NCBI RefSeq assembly: GCF_003369915.1
Contig: NC_046675.1
Location: forward strand, 3,844,001 to 3,908,000
Length of the DNA stretch: 64,000 bases
Reading direction: 5' to 3'
Origin: Drosophila miranda
Taxonomy: Eukaryota; Arthropoda; Insecta; Diptera; Drosophilidae
A program made the translations under genes and the position numbers. The notes under the pieces were generated by a model, which was not told where the DNA came from, did no database searches, and saw nothing but the letters and a program-made list of their open reading frames with translations. Of the stretch, positions 25,123 through 36,300 are shown piece by piece. Position 1 is the stretch's first letter. Each line of letters starts with the position of its first letter.

Positions 25123-27847
25123 TTCCGTGTGTGTGTGCTTTTATAGTCATGCTGATATCATATGAAAACATTGGTTTGGGACTTCCAAGGCGAACGTGTG
25201 TATATCCCTCGGATTAGTATGCGATGTTTGCTTAACTTTACGTCGTGATTTCTCATTGCACTTCGCCAGGGAGTGGTGTGGTCGGTCAGGCAATAAGATA
25301 GGAATTAGGGAAATGGATTATTGTAATAAGAATTTAGAGCAGTGCCCCAACAGAAGGGGATGCCCCAGTTTTTAGGGACTGTCCCTCAGTAAGCTAACCT
25401 TCAGCATAGTTCCAGATGTGGGCTGGTTTTTATGAACGGCTTGGGACCTCTTCTCTGCCTCTTAATAGCCTGTCATCTTGCATTTGCCGTGATAGGAGTA
25501 TGACAGAACTTCTGTGATGCCATTAAATGGCAAATTACTCACTCGTCGTCTAGCTGCTCTCTCCTGGTGTCGATTAAATGAACTCGGCCCAATCAGGCAA
25601 CCCCAAACAAAAGCAGCAGCAGTCCTCTCCTCCTCCTCTCCGACGACTCGTCCTTCGGCGTTCCCTGCCGAGCAGCAGCAGCAGCAGGCAGGCAGGCACA
25701 ATTACACGCCACAAAATTCTGCCTGATGGCCATACATAGATGGATGGGATGGCTGGATGGATGGGTCGAAAGCAGGCGGGGGGGGAAAAACACACACACA
25801 CACACACTCCCCTGCTGTCATGTACGGTGGGGTACACTCTTAAAGAGCACATAATTGGTCTGTAATCTATTTTTGACAGATTGAATTTCGCTTTTATCTT
25901 GATTTTGTTTTGACTGACTCGGTTGCCAGTGCTTTTGGCTTGCTGCTTTTTCCGTTCATCTAATTGGGTTGTATTCGAGAGCCTGCCGCCACCACCAGCA
26001 CCACCCCCAGACAAACCGAACCCAACCCATCCCGGCCCATTTACAGGTTGTGGGGGTTGGCACTGGATGAACATTTGCTAAATGGTTGCTGGGTTTTTTT
26101 TGTCCATAGTTTAATATGATAAGTGGGTTGCTTGTCTTGGGCTCAGATTCGGGCTCGGACTACGCTTGGGGAATCGCTTTGGGTTCGGTCTTTGGGTTCA
26201 TGTTCATGTGCCTGATTTCGCTTTGGGTTCCGATGGTCCCGATGTCTGCAATTGGTTAAATGCCAATTTGGGCGTTTGAAAATTGGTAATTTAAAACCGC
26301 AAAAAGATTTCGGCAGTCCGATAAACAACCTTTGTCAAGAGTGGCGAGAGTTTTGGCATCCAACAGGCAACGGCAACTGTTTGGAATTATTCATGACACA
26401 GTTCAAGTGTTTTGCATTTCTGGTAATAAATTACATTAAGTTATCAGTAGGGTCCCGAGGGACTTATCCGAAAGAACTTTCCATAATTTGACTGTCAACA
26501 AGGACGAAAAAAAATGAAACGAAATGGAATCGGATAAGCCAAGGACAGCCTTCGGCTTAGACAATCTTCCATTTCACACTTGGACGCGCCTCGGGATTGT
26601 TCCCAGATTTGCTGAGGAGGGACTCGATCCAGCCAGCACCTACATATACAGTCCATATATGTACATATGCATACATAACGTGTATTTGGAGTTAAGGCCT
26701 GTTTGTTGTGTAATTACACTCTGCATGTGAACTCATTTACGGAGTTCCCTGCCGCCCCTCAACCCTTACAGAAGTCAATTCACGAAAATTGTTCAACATG
26801 TCGCATAACCTGTAATTTTCACACCATTTCCGCCGCTCCCTGAAAGCTGTTGATGCCATTTATTCATTTGCGATTCATTCCATTTGCCATTCGCTTTCAA
26901 TATGGAACTGCCCGGGCAAAGGGCGTCACCTGAACGTGCGCTTGCGGCAGTTTCATATAAATATGTTATTCTTTCGATTTGGGGTGGGGCCGGGGGTCTC
27001 CATGGGGTAGCCATTACGGGCCTGCTATGATACCCACTTGCCGTTAACCAGAAGCGGGCGAGCGGCCCCGATTGGAAGCGTCAACAAACAGTAACAACAA
27101 ATGGACCAAACGAGCGCAAACTTTGTTCAATTTTTTGCAATTAAAATTATTTTGTTCACATGACACCCCCAGCCGGGCAGAGCAGGGCAGGGCAGGGCAG
27201 TCGGACAGGATATTTCTGGAGGAGTTTGGCCTGTAATTGTAATGAAGCCCTTCCGGTGGCTGTCAGGGAAACAGCGAACGAGTTGGCTAGGGTTTGTGGT
27301 AGGAGCGGGTTGGATGGTCTCTGAAGCTCGGAAGTATCATCGATGGCAGAGTCAAATATCATGAAGAATTATTATTATGCATGGAATAAAAGTAGAGTCT
27401 ATTTTCTTACACGATTTTTCGATATTTCGATTAAATATTTTTCTCCCTGATCATGAATTTTCCAAAAATGTTTTTATTAATAGAGAATTTTGTTGCCTTT
27501 GTTGAATTTTTCTGCCTCTGCTGTTGCTTGAAATAAATGCTTGTGGTTCATAATCCTAGAAATTTTATGGACTTTTTCTTTTATATAAACCGAATTCTCG
27601 AGGACTTTCCTGAGCAAGAGATGATAAAATAAGGAGGAATCCAAGCCTAGATCAAGGGTTGGGACTATTAGCCCTAAGGACTAAGGACTTGTAGCAAATA
27701 CTCATAATTATTAGGTTGGACAAAATCTGTAGTTGATTAAACAACTTTCTTAGAGTCTTTTAAGTCCGTCTTTAATTAAATAATTTTTGATTACCTATTT
27801 CGAGGAATGGCACTTCAATGGGCTTCTGTTGTAACTTGAGTCTCGCG

Positions 27848-27862
27848 TTTTTTCTCAGTGTA
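27848..27862. mobile_element. Solitary end of a CACTGAG-type element
   Basis: TTTTTTCTCAGTGTA matches the right ends at about 17.79 and 35.51 kb. A matching left end was not found within about 500 bp upstream, although that DNA is equally AT-rich. Confidence 0.3.
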
Positions 27863-28641
27863 CTCCACAGGGCAGCAGACATTACTCCACGTGTATTTGG
27901 CCGCAGGCTAAATGACATTAAATAACATAACAGCCCGTCAACAATGACAGCAGAAGCAGGCAGGGCTTAGAGCCCTGGTGCTGTGCTGTGATTTGAAAAG
28001 CGTTTTACAATCATTTACACACTGTATCCTGTACACATCCTGGCTGTGGTAATGGCAGTGGCAATGCCAGCAGTGCAGTGCCACAACTCGTTGCTGTGAG
28101 CTCGCATTGTTGACTTCCTGTTACGCAGTGCAATGCCCAGGATCGGAGGACTGTCACGGCCTACATAATTTGTAGGTACACCGTGCCGTGGGCCCCGAGA
28201 GCGACGACGAGCACACAATGGAGCGGGCATCAAATAACCAAACAGCACAGTACAAAATTTTATTGTTATTCAATTGGATTCGAATTTAGCTAAAAGCGGT
28301 ACAAGGGGTCTCTCTCTCTGGACTCCCTCTGTCCTCTGTCCTCAGCCCGTCTAAGTGTGTGACAATTGACGCCTTGCAAACAGGAGCTTCCGGTTGAGTC
28401 CTCCTTCGGCGTTGATACATGCTCGTAGGATCTGTAATTTGATCGGCGAAAGGCTCGTAATTAGCCCGCGACTTTCCTCTGTTTGCACTTTTCAACTTTA
28501 TTTGCGAGTATGGGTGCGCATCTGTGTGTGTGTGAGAGTGCGTAATACGAGTGCGATGTTATGGGAACATTGTTTGTATGTTATTGCATTAATTTACAAC
28601 AATATGGCGCGTAATGAGATGGAATTTGATTATGCCATTGT

Positions 28642-28680
28642 GAATGCGAATGCGAATGGGAATGCGAATGCGAATGGGGA
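28642..28680 (+). repeat. GAATGC/GAATGG hexanucleotide repeat
   Basis: Tandem GAATGC and GAATGG units followed by GGAATT units. It yields an Asn/Ala-rich open frame on the plus strand that I take as an artefact. Confidence 0.7.
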
Positions 28681-31600
28681 TTGGAATTGGAATTGGAAAC
28701 TAATGCCACTCCGTCCGGTAAGTGCCTGTGTGTGCTGTAATTACTTGTTAAACGGCTTAGTTTCATCTTGCAACTGCAGCATTATTTCGGGAGGCAGGAA
28801 CTACATACCATGCCCATAAAACATCCGTCGTTACACAACTGTCGGTTGATTAAAGCACCTACATCGCAAATAAAAGCCGTACGCGTCACAATAAAAAACA
28901 ACGCCACGTTGATGAGCCTATTATAGTGACGGCAGGCAGGAGGGGTGGCTTGCTGAAACAACCAAAACATCCCATCCAAAAACGCACCGAAATGGACTTG
29001 TCATAAAGATACAAAGAAACATTCGCACAGCACACAAACCGCAACTGCTAAAAAATAAAGTCCATAAAAAAGGACCCCAGGGCTGACCATGCGAGGACAG
29101 ATAAAATAAATGTGCTAAATGGATAATAAAGTACAAAGAGCGACAGGCATAATAATGTCCGAGCCAACGACACAAAAAAACAGCAATTCTCGTGCGAGTG
29201 GGTGCCTTTTTAAGCGTAACTTTACTGTTGTGCCCATTGTACTTAATTGAACTGTCAGCCAAAATAGATAAACATAATGGCCGTGGAAGGGGGAGGGACA
29301 CACACAGATGCACAGTCAGTCTGCAGTCAGTCAATTCCATTTCTTTGAGTACTTAGAGGCTGCCAAAAATCCTGCTCTACTGTACTCTCTCTCATTGGAA
29401 TATGCTATAGAGGAGAGTGGAGAGGGGAGAGGGGAGGAGGTGGAAACTTTGAGCTAAGCTGCGCCACTTCATGCCCAAAAAGGCTGCAATTAAAATAAGT
29501 ACCCAGCCGCTTGGCTTTGCCAACTGCAGCCATCGCCAGACTCCTCTGCATAACCGGAGGAGCAAAAAGTGTTACCAAAACACTCTTATATAGCCGTTGA
29601 AAGGGGCACGGGCATGTACGAGCGGTATATGGTATATAAGCACATTGTGTTCGAAAGCTAATTAAGAAATTACTGCAGGCAAAACAGCATATACCAAAAG
29701 CGCCAGAGCAACCCCCACCCAGCTGCAGTCCACCCAGGGAGGAACTCCTCCAAATTGGGCATTCCCCATCCACATCCACATTCACATCTACGGCACACGG
29801 GTCTCTGTTATTTGCAAAAAGCCACTTCACATATGAGAACGGAAAATGAAATTAACAAAAAGACCGAAAAAAGACCAGAAGTAAAAGGAAAAAAAAAGAA
29901 AAATGAAAAGCCAATGAAAAATTTGAGAACTAGAGTCGAACAGGGAATGGGCTTTCCTCAAAAGTTGTTTCTTCTTTCAGCTAAATAAATTATTTCGTGG
30001 TATTTTTCATTTAAAATGTGTGAAAACTAGAAATAAATAATTCTGTATAATTATTATCTGTATCAGATATTATTTGGTATACGAAACGATGCTAAGATAG
30101 GGTAATGGTGCCCCACAAACTGGCTCTCAGAACTAACATACCCACTGTGCCAGTTGTACTCTGCCTGGACGAAAAAAGCGCTCTCATAAGCCAGCAGCAG
30201 TCCCCACACAAACACAAACACCCACTCACACCGCCTCCCCCCCAATCCGCCCAAACAATTCACTTTACATATGAGCAAATGTGGCCCAAAAGGACCAACA
30301 GAAATATTCGAGAGAGAGAGAGAAGCTACCATTTATGAAAAGCAGCCGAAAAGCAGCCAACCAAAGTGCTCGTTGTCTGGGGAAACCTGCCCTGGAAAGC
30401 CAGCAATTTTTATAATTTTGCTACAATTTTGAGGCATTTTATGAAATGAATTGAAATATATTTCTCTCTCGTCTCTTTTTCGGGGCCAGGCCCGGGCCCG
30501 GGCCCGGTTGCCTTCAGCCAAGAAAAGCCATCAAATCCATTCATGCGCTTAAATAAAATGCTCAAGCACTTGACTGCATCCATACAAAAATGTTGCTGCA
30601 GAGCAGACCAGGCCAGGAGCTTGGCAAAGGGGATGCCAAATAAAAGGTTGCCTAATTTGTTCAGTTGGCTTGTACATAAAATGACAGAAATACAAATAGG
30701 AAGCCAGCCTCGAACCCCTGCCCCTGCCCTTTCAAACATATAACAGAGGAGGGTCAGGGACAATGAGAACTGCCCCATTGTGAGGAAATTCATTTTGGAG
30801 CCAAACCAAAAAGTGGAAAGGATTCCTCAATTGTTAGGCCTGTCTAATGCTCGAGAGCAGCTTTAGGTGAATCCCGAATGATTTGGAATTGCCAGCATTT
30901 GATTACAAGCTTCGACGATCCAGTCAATCCTTAAAGTCAGCCTTTGGCCAATGATTTAGCCACAAAATAAACAATCGCTTGGCTGTGAAATAAGCGCATT
31001 AAACAGACATAAATGGATCTGTTCAGTACTACGCCCGTATAATAAATATTCATTCAAACAATAAAAACAAATCGATTTTAACGCCCGCCATTTATGCGCA
31101 GTCGTGTGAAATGCCACACTCCGCACAATCGCCTATAATTATGTACATACTCGTACGTACATCCCCATCCATCCAGCCGTATCTACAGCCTCGCAATTAT
31201 GTGAGCCCCTCCGTGTGGGTAGGTGATTCCAGCTTCCCTTCCCCCAGCACTTGTTAGGCATAACGAAAAAGCATTTGATGCATTTTTATTGCCAGCTATT
31301 CCCAGTGCACAATTTGCAATTTATTTTTGCAATTTAACACGCGATGCGAATCTCGAATAGCAAAACGGCCCAAAGGGCAAGGAAGTGGGGAGGCCCGACG
31401 CGACTAAATTGCAACAAACTGCACAATAAATGGCAACTTAAAACGCCTGCCCCAACAACGAGCACCAAAAAAAAATTCAGTAGGAGTGCCATCGCTCGGG
31501 TATTCCCACTGTAAATACCCATTAATCAATTAGTTTTGTTAACTTAAAAAAAAGGATTATTCCATATTTTAAGGACACTAATTATCCGCCTAAAGCGTTC

Positions 31601-32222
31601 TGCAACGCAGTCTTTGGCTTGTTACATGCTCTAACAACAATTTGTAATACCCTTGCCATTTACGAGTACGGGGTATGCCGACAAGAATAAAAAGCCCCAA
31701 CATCATGCATCGCAGCAATTGTTGCAAGAGCTGTTGCAGGCATTGTTGTTGCCGAGTTCGCGTATGTTTGCCTTGCTTTGCTGGTATTTCCATCTAGATA
31801 TACTCGTATTCACATGGATATGGATGTACGAGTACACCCACGTTTATTTCCGTTGGCAATTAAACGAAAATAACCGTTTGCCGCCGCTTTAATGGCAATG
31901 GAGTGGGGGCCAGCAAAGGCAAAATGGCCGGGATGAATCTATGGAAAAACATTTATAACAAATGCCAGCAAATTGCCATAGAATACATAGATGGGCACAG
32001 ATACCGAGAAGATCCGATACAAACACGGAACGTACATGTGGACAGATGCTTGAGAGGGGTCGAATAGATTTGAACAAAGGGTTAATTTTAGTGTGAAGCT
32101 GATGAACGGTATTTACATATCATTTAGCTGATGTCCGTGTCGGAATAAGATTGGAGAAATATTTATCACAAACAAATTTTAAAAAATTAAAACTCCTGTG
32201 TGTTTTCTATATGTTTATATAT

Positions 32223-32228
32223 TTTATT
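32223..32228 (-). terminator. Candidate poly(A) signal of Hmx
   Basis: AATAAA on the minus strand, about 680 nt past the distal stop of Hmx and about 1.1 kb past the first stop, in an AT-rich stretch. An ATTAAA at 32553-32548 is an alternative. Assignment is by position only. Confidence 0.25.
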
Positions 32229-32906
32229 AATATTTTGTTCATATGTATAATTTGTTATATGTATATTTATAAGCATTTCATGTGTGTTTTCATGTTTGTT
32301 TGTTTGAGTTTGGTTTGGTTTCTGTTTAGTTTTGGATTATCTTAACATTCGATTAAAATTAGAAATAATTTAACTAATTATTTGGTAGTTGCTTGACACA
32401 TTGCGCCTCCCATCAATCCATTCTCTGTTTACGAATAACACTTAACTAACAATCATGGTAGCATATCGAGCTGCACTTACACTTGACCAGCAATTTAAAG
32501 ATATCGAAGCAGAAACAAAAGGGGTTCAGAACTGCCCACACCCCACCTTTAATATAAGGTATATTTATATATGGTATATGTACATGGTGGAGGGGGTCTT
32601 GGCTACGCTAAAAGCAAAACGCACGAACAATTTACAAGCCTAAATCTTATTGAGCAAGAGACACATTTACATTTACGTTTACTGGGCGTAGGAGAATAGT
32701 AGAGTAGTTGTGCGGGATTAGCCCCGCCCCGTCCCGCCCCACCTGACAGTAAGTGAGTATTTACAAGAGTTTTAGGAACAAACTATCAAAAACTTTTATA
32801 GATTTCGTTAGGGGATGTCAAGGGGGACTGGGGTAAGCCTTTACTTGGATTGCGTTGAAACCAATTGGTGTGGACTGTTCGCCACGGTTATTCGGCCCGG
32901 CTCGTC

Positions 32907-33347
32907 TCAGTAAGCCTTCTGGTTCATCGATTTATCCGCATCTGCGGCAGAATCGGCAGCGGAAGAGGAAGTGGAAGTGGCCTCCATCGACTGAGTTGAG
33001 CCGGTGCCCAGACTCTCGTTGCGTTCCAGGCAATTGCCGCTCTTTGTGCTTACCTCCATCAGTGGCAGAGACAGAGGCAATGGCAGAGCTAGAGTCGATG
33101 ACCCGATGGGAGTTGACTCGTGCATCGTTTCAGCCTCGTGCTCCTCATCGGCCTCGACATCGATGGCGGCATCGTCCTCGTCCAAGGCCATCTGCTCCTT
33201 CTCCTCATCCGAATCGGCGTCCATCGAGCAGTGTCTCAGCAGGAGTGGAGCAGGCGTGCGCGGCGGCATCGGGGGCATTGCTAGCGCCATTGATGTGGGC
33301 GTTGGCGGCTTCATCAGCGACATGGGCGCCGCCAGGCACCCCACGCC
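32907..33347 (-). CDS. In-frame extension of Hmx beyond the UAG stop
   Basis: Directly after the Hmx stop (TAG, 33350-33348), the same frame stays open for 146 codons, to a TGA at 32909-32907. The predicted tail starts GVGCLAAPMSLMKPP and is Met/Pro-rich. It then has an acidic segment (from MDADSDEEKE to about DEEHEAE) and a Ser/Thr/Ala-rich end finishing SMNQKAY. Of its first 18 codons, 16 end in G or C, like the Hmx frame and unlike the flanking non-coding DNA. The acidic and Ser-rich composition fits a transcription-factor tail. Candidate explanations are stop-codon readthrough (well documented in Drosophila), A-to-I editing of UAG to UGG, an alternative exon, or a recently acquired stop. 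A donor-like GAG|GTAAGC lies inside (GT at 33053-33052). I see no plausible intron that removes the TAG and keeps the frame. Confidence 0.55.
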   Translation of the reverse strand, partial: GVGCLAAPMSLMKPPTPTSMALAMPPMPPRTPAPLLLRHCSMDADSDEEKEQMALDEDDAAIDVEADEEHEAETMHESTPIGSSTLALPLPLSLPLMEVSTKSGNCLERNESLGTGSTQSMEATSTSSSAADSAADADKSMNQKAY

Positions 33348-36300
33348 CTATACAAGCGACGACAGCGGCGGCCGCGGGGGGCTGGTGTTGCGTGCGGCGG
33401 CCGCTGCATAATACTGCATCGGGTGGTGGTGTGGCGGCGGTGGCGGAACGAAGCCAGCTGTTGTCCCGTCGTGGTAGAGCACCGGGACACGCACCAGGCG
33501 CTGGGCCGCATGCGCCATGTTAGCCATGTTGGCGGCCTCCAGCTCGGCGGCCAGCTGACGCTTCCATTTGTTGCGACGATTCTGAAACCAGATCTTCACC
33601 TGGGTCTCGGTGAGGCGCAGCGAGGCGGCCAGACCGGCGCGCTCCGACGAGCTGAGGTACCGTTTCATGTCGAACGTGGACTCCAGCTGAAAGACCTGCG
33701 CCCGCGAGAACACGGTCCTCGTCTTCTTCTTGCGCTTGGAGCCATTGCCATCGCCATGCGGCGAGGAGCTGTCCGAGGGTCCATCCGTGCCGTCGTCCTC
33801 CTCGATGATCTCCTCGCCATCGTCGTCCGACTCATTGGAGCTGGTGGGCAGCATGTACCCGGAATGCGATCCGGCCATATGGTGCGGATGGTGTGCCAGG
33901 CCACTGCTGCCGCTGTTGCTGCTGGTGGGCGTGCTGGGCTGATGTGGATGCTGTTGTGGGTGCTGCTGCTGTGGATGCTGTTGCTGCTGCTGCTGTTGCT
34001 GGTGCTGGTGCTGCTGATGGGGCTGGTAGAGTGGGTGGTGGTGCGGGACACCCACTCCGGGCGGGGGCGACTTGCTGCTGGCTTGGCTCGACCCGTTCGT
34101 GTTGGCAGTGCTGCTGCTGTTGTTGTTGTTGTTGTTGCTGCTCTGGCTGGGGCTCATGGGGGTGGGCGAGGGGGGGTTCTCAGTGGTGTTTGTGGAGGAG
34201 CTGTCTGCAAAGAGGAAAAGAGAGATGGAGAGCGGGGTTAGTTGAGAGAGCGAGCACATTGGGGAGAGCAGAAATTGTATTAGTTGATTTGTCAGTCTCT
34301 TCAGTCGGCTTTGGGTTGGGGGTTTGTGGGCGGTGGGTGGTGGGTGGTGGATGGTGTGCACGAAGGCTGACGACTGGCTTCGGCTAAGGGTTGTTCTAAG
34401 ATGTTGTCTCTGTGTGTGTATCTGTGTATCTGTGTGGCTGCACAGATTTAAGCTGCAACACTTAACCTCACACTTGTCTTTCCATTTTTGTTGCTTCTTT
34501 TTATATTTTTGTCCGTGTCATTTGTTATTGCTTCTCTAACGTAAAGCGCAGACGCGGAGAGCGCCGCACCACATATCCGGTCCTTACTTTTCTATGTGTG
34601 TGTGTATATATATATGTGTGTGTGTGTTGGTGCCTGTCTGGGCGCTAAATTACCATTTAAAATGGCTGTCAGTCGGCTTGGCCGATTCTTTTTTTTTATC
34701 GAAGCTTTTAGTTTTGATCTCATTTGAAAAGTTTAAATTGCTGTAATTTGCCATGAAAGGATTCCATGGAGCAGGGGACAGAGAAAGACGAAGACGAAGT
34801 CGAAGTCAGAGGAGGGGCAGGGCAGGAGCCGGGGCGGAGTAAGAGCGGAAATGAAGGTGATGAACTTAAGGCCAATTTACATGAACAAATGTAATTGCAA
34901 TGACTCTTAATACCAAACGGGCCAATTAAACGGGCTTAAACTACTGTTACTCTACTGCTGCCACTGCTGCTGCTGCTTTTGTTGCAGGTTGCACTTTGCC
35001 AACGAGGAGCCCCAGCCACAGCAACAAAACATGTCAGACGCTTTGTCCGTAACTCGATACTCGATTACAAATTGCAATTAATTGAAAATGGCGATTAATG
35101 CAGTCGGTCTCCGCGGGTAGGCAAGAAGCTGCCGCTGTACTCTACATTCCATGGCTGCACTGAGCGAAATAAACGAGGATTCTGCTTGAGTTGTTTGAAA
35201 TATGTATTTAAAATTGCCATAAATCTGACAAAAACAAACCTAACAAAGAACAAGGACTGCCTTTAAAAATCAAGGAAAATTAATGTTTTTGTTAAAAAAA
35301 TTCTTTTTTATTGTAAAAAAGACACCCGAAAGGGTACAAAACGATTGCGCAATTTTGATTTTACAAACCACTAAAGAGCCTTTGATTTTATGGGTGAAGT
35401 TCTTCAGGAAAACCTCAAAAAATTATACTGTTTTAAATTCTCAATTCTCAATCATTGTGCTCTCCCATTCGAGAGTATCTTCTGCTTGTTAGGGTTTAAG
35501 TGTATTTTTCTCAGTGTACGTTTTTCTTTGGCTTAAGACATTTACGTAGCCTGCTTCTGGGGGCAACCTGCAACATTCCTTAAGTCATTAGACCAGTCGT
35601 TAGGCCGCTGGCGTTGACTAAACAAATTAAATTGAATCGAATGCAACGAAATACTCTGAAGAATGTCTGACACGGCACATTCCTGACGAAAACAAAACTT
35701 GAAAACGACTAGTGTACGGTTGGTCAGGGGGTCGGGGGGGGGAAGCGACTAATCCTCAGTGGCATGTGGCAATTGCCTCAGTGTTCAGTTCGCTTCAGTG
35801 GGTTCCGAGTGGTTCCTAACTCCGTTGGCTAGTATTTTAATCAACTTACCATGAGTGGGACTGTGGAACGGCAGGCGCTGTGGGGCCCAGGGCCAGCCGG
35901 GCGGACAGAGGGCTGCGTAGCGCCCGGCCAGGGCTCCCCATTGCGAAATAAAGCCCAGTCTGTAATGAAAGAGAGAAGAGGCGCACACGCAAGACGTTGG
36001 TTGGTTAATAATGCCATCAATTATGCAGTCTAAGCATTGCTGCAAAATCAGAGGATAAATATTCAGGGCCCAAAAATAGCTGCCAAGATGCGGGCACGGG
36101 CTCTTAGGCCATTAGGCATTTACCGGAGCATTTGCCGACGGCCAAAAGTTGTTCGGGGCTAAGAAAGTTGAAGAATCAAAGTTTGTCGGCTCGTCTGACG
36201 AGGGTAGAGGGGAAGGGCGACCCTTAAATGGCGACGACCAACCCCATAACTGGCAACAGCTGCTGCGAATTTGGCTCTCGCCCAATCCTCCCCCTTTGGA

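Larger units (their letters stand above)
15198..32906. other. Gene-free region between the Kazal-like gene and Hmx
   Basis: No recognisable gene. The stretch contains a CTG repeat (about 15702-15723), an AT dinucleotide run (about 16060-16078), CAG/GGCAGT repeats (about 18650-18700), GGATG units (25097-25122), a CA run (about 25790-25806), GAATGC units (about 28642-28680), a GGCCC palindromic repeat (30489-30507) and long A or T runs. It also holds a short inverted-repeat element (17411-17796) and a nested palindrome (22374-22408). The right part, about 32.1-32.9 kb, is probably Hmx 3' untranslated sequence. Distal Hmx enhancers are possible but cannot be recognised by eye. Confidence 0.55.

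Noticed and set aside
30489..30507. GGCCCGGGCCC palindromic repeat as a regulatory site
   Set aside because: Similar GGCCC/GGGCCT runs recur at about 6.2 and 37.3 kb; simple-sequence expansion explains them.
30708..30724. tRNA B-box-like GGGTTCGAGG on the minus strand
   Set aside because: No A box or cloverleaf can be built around it.
33423..34387. Long plus-strand frames (272 and 164 codons) over the Hmx homeobox exon
   Set aside because: They are antisense shadows of a GC-rich, repeat-coding exon.
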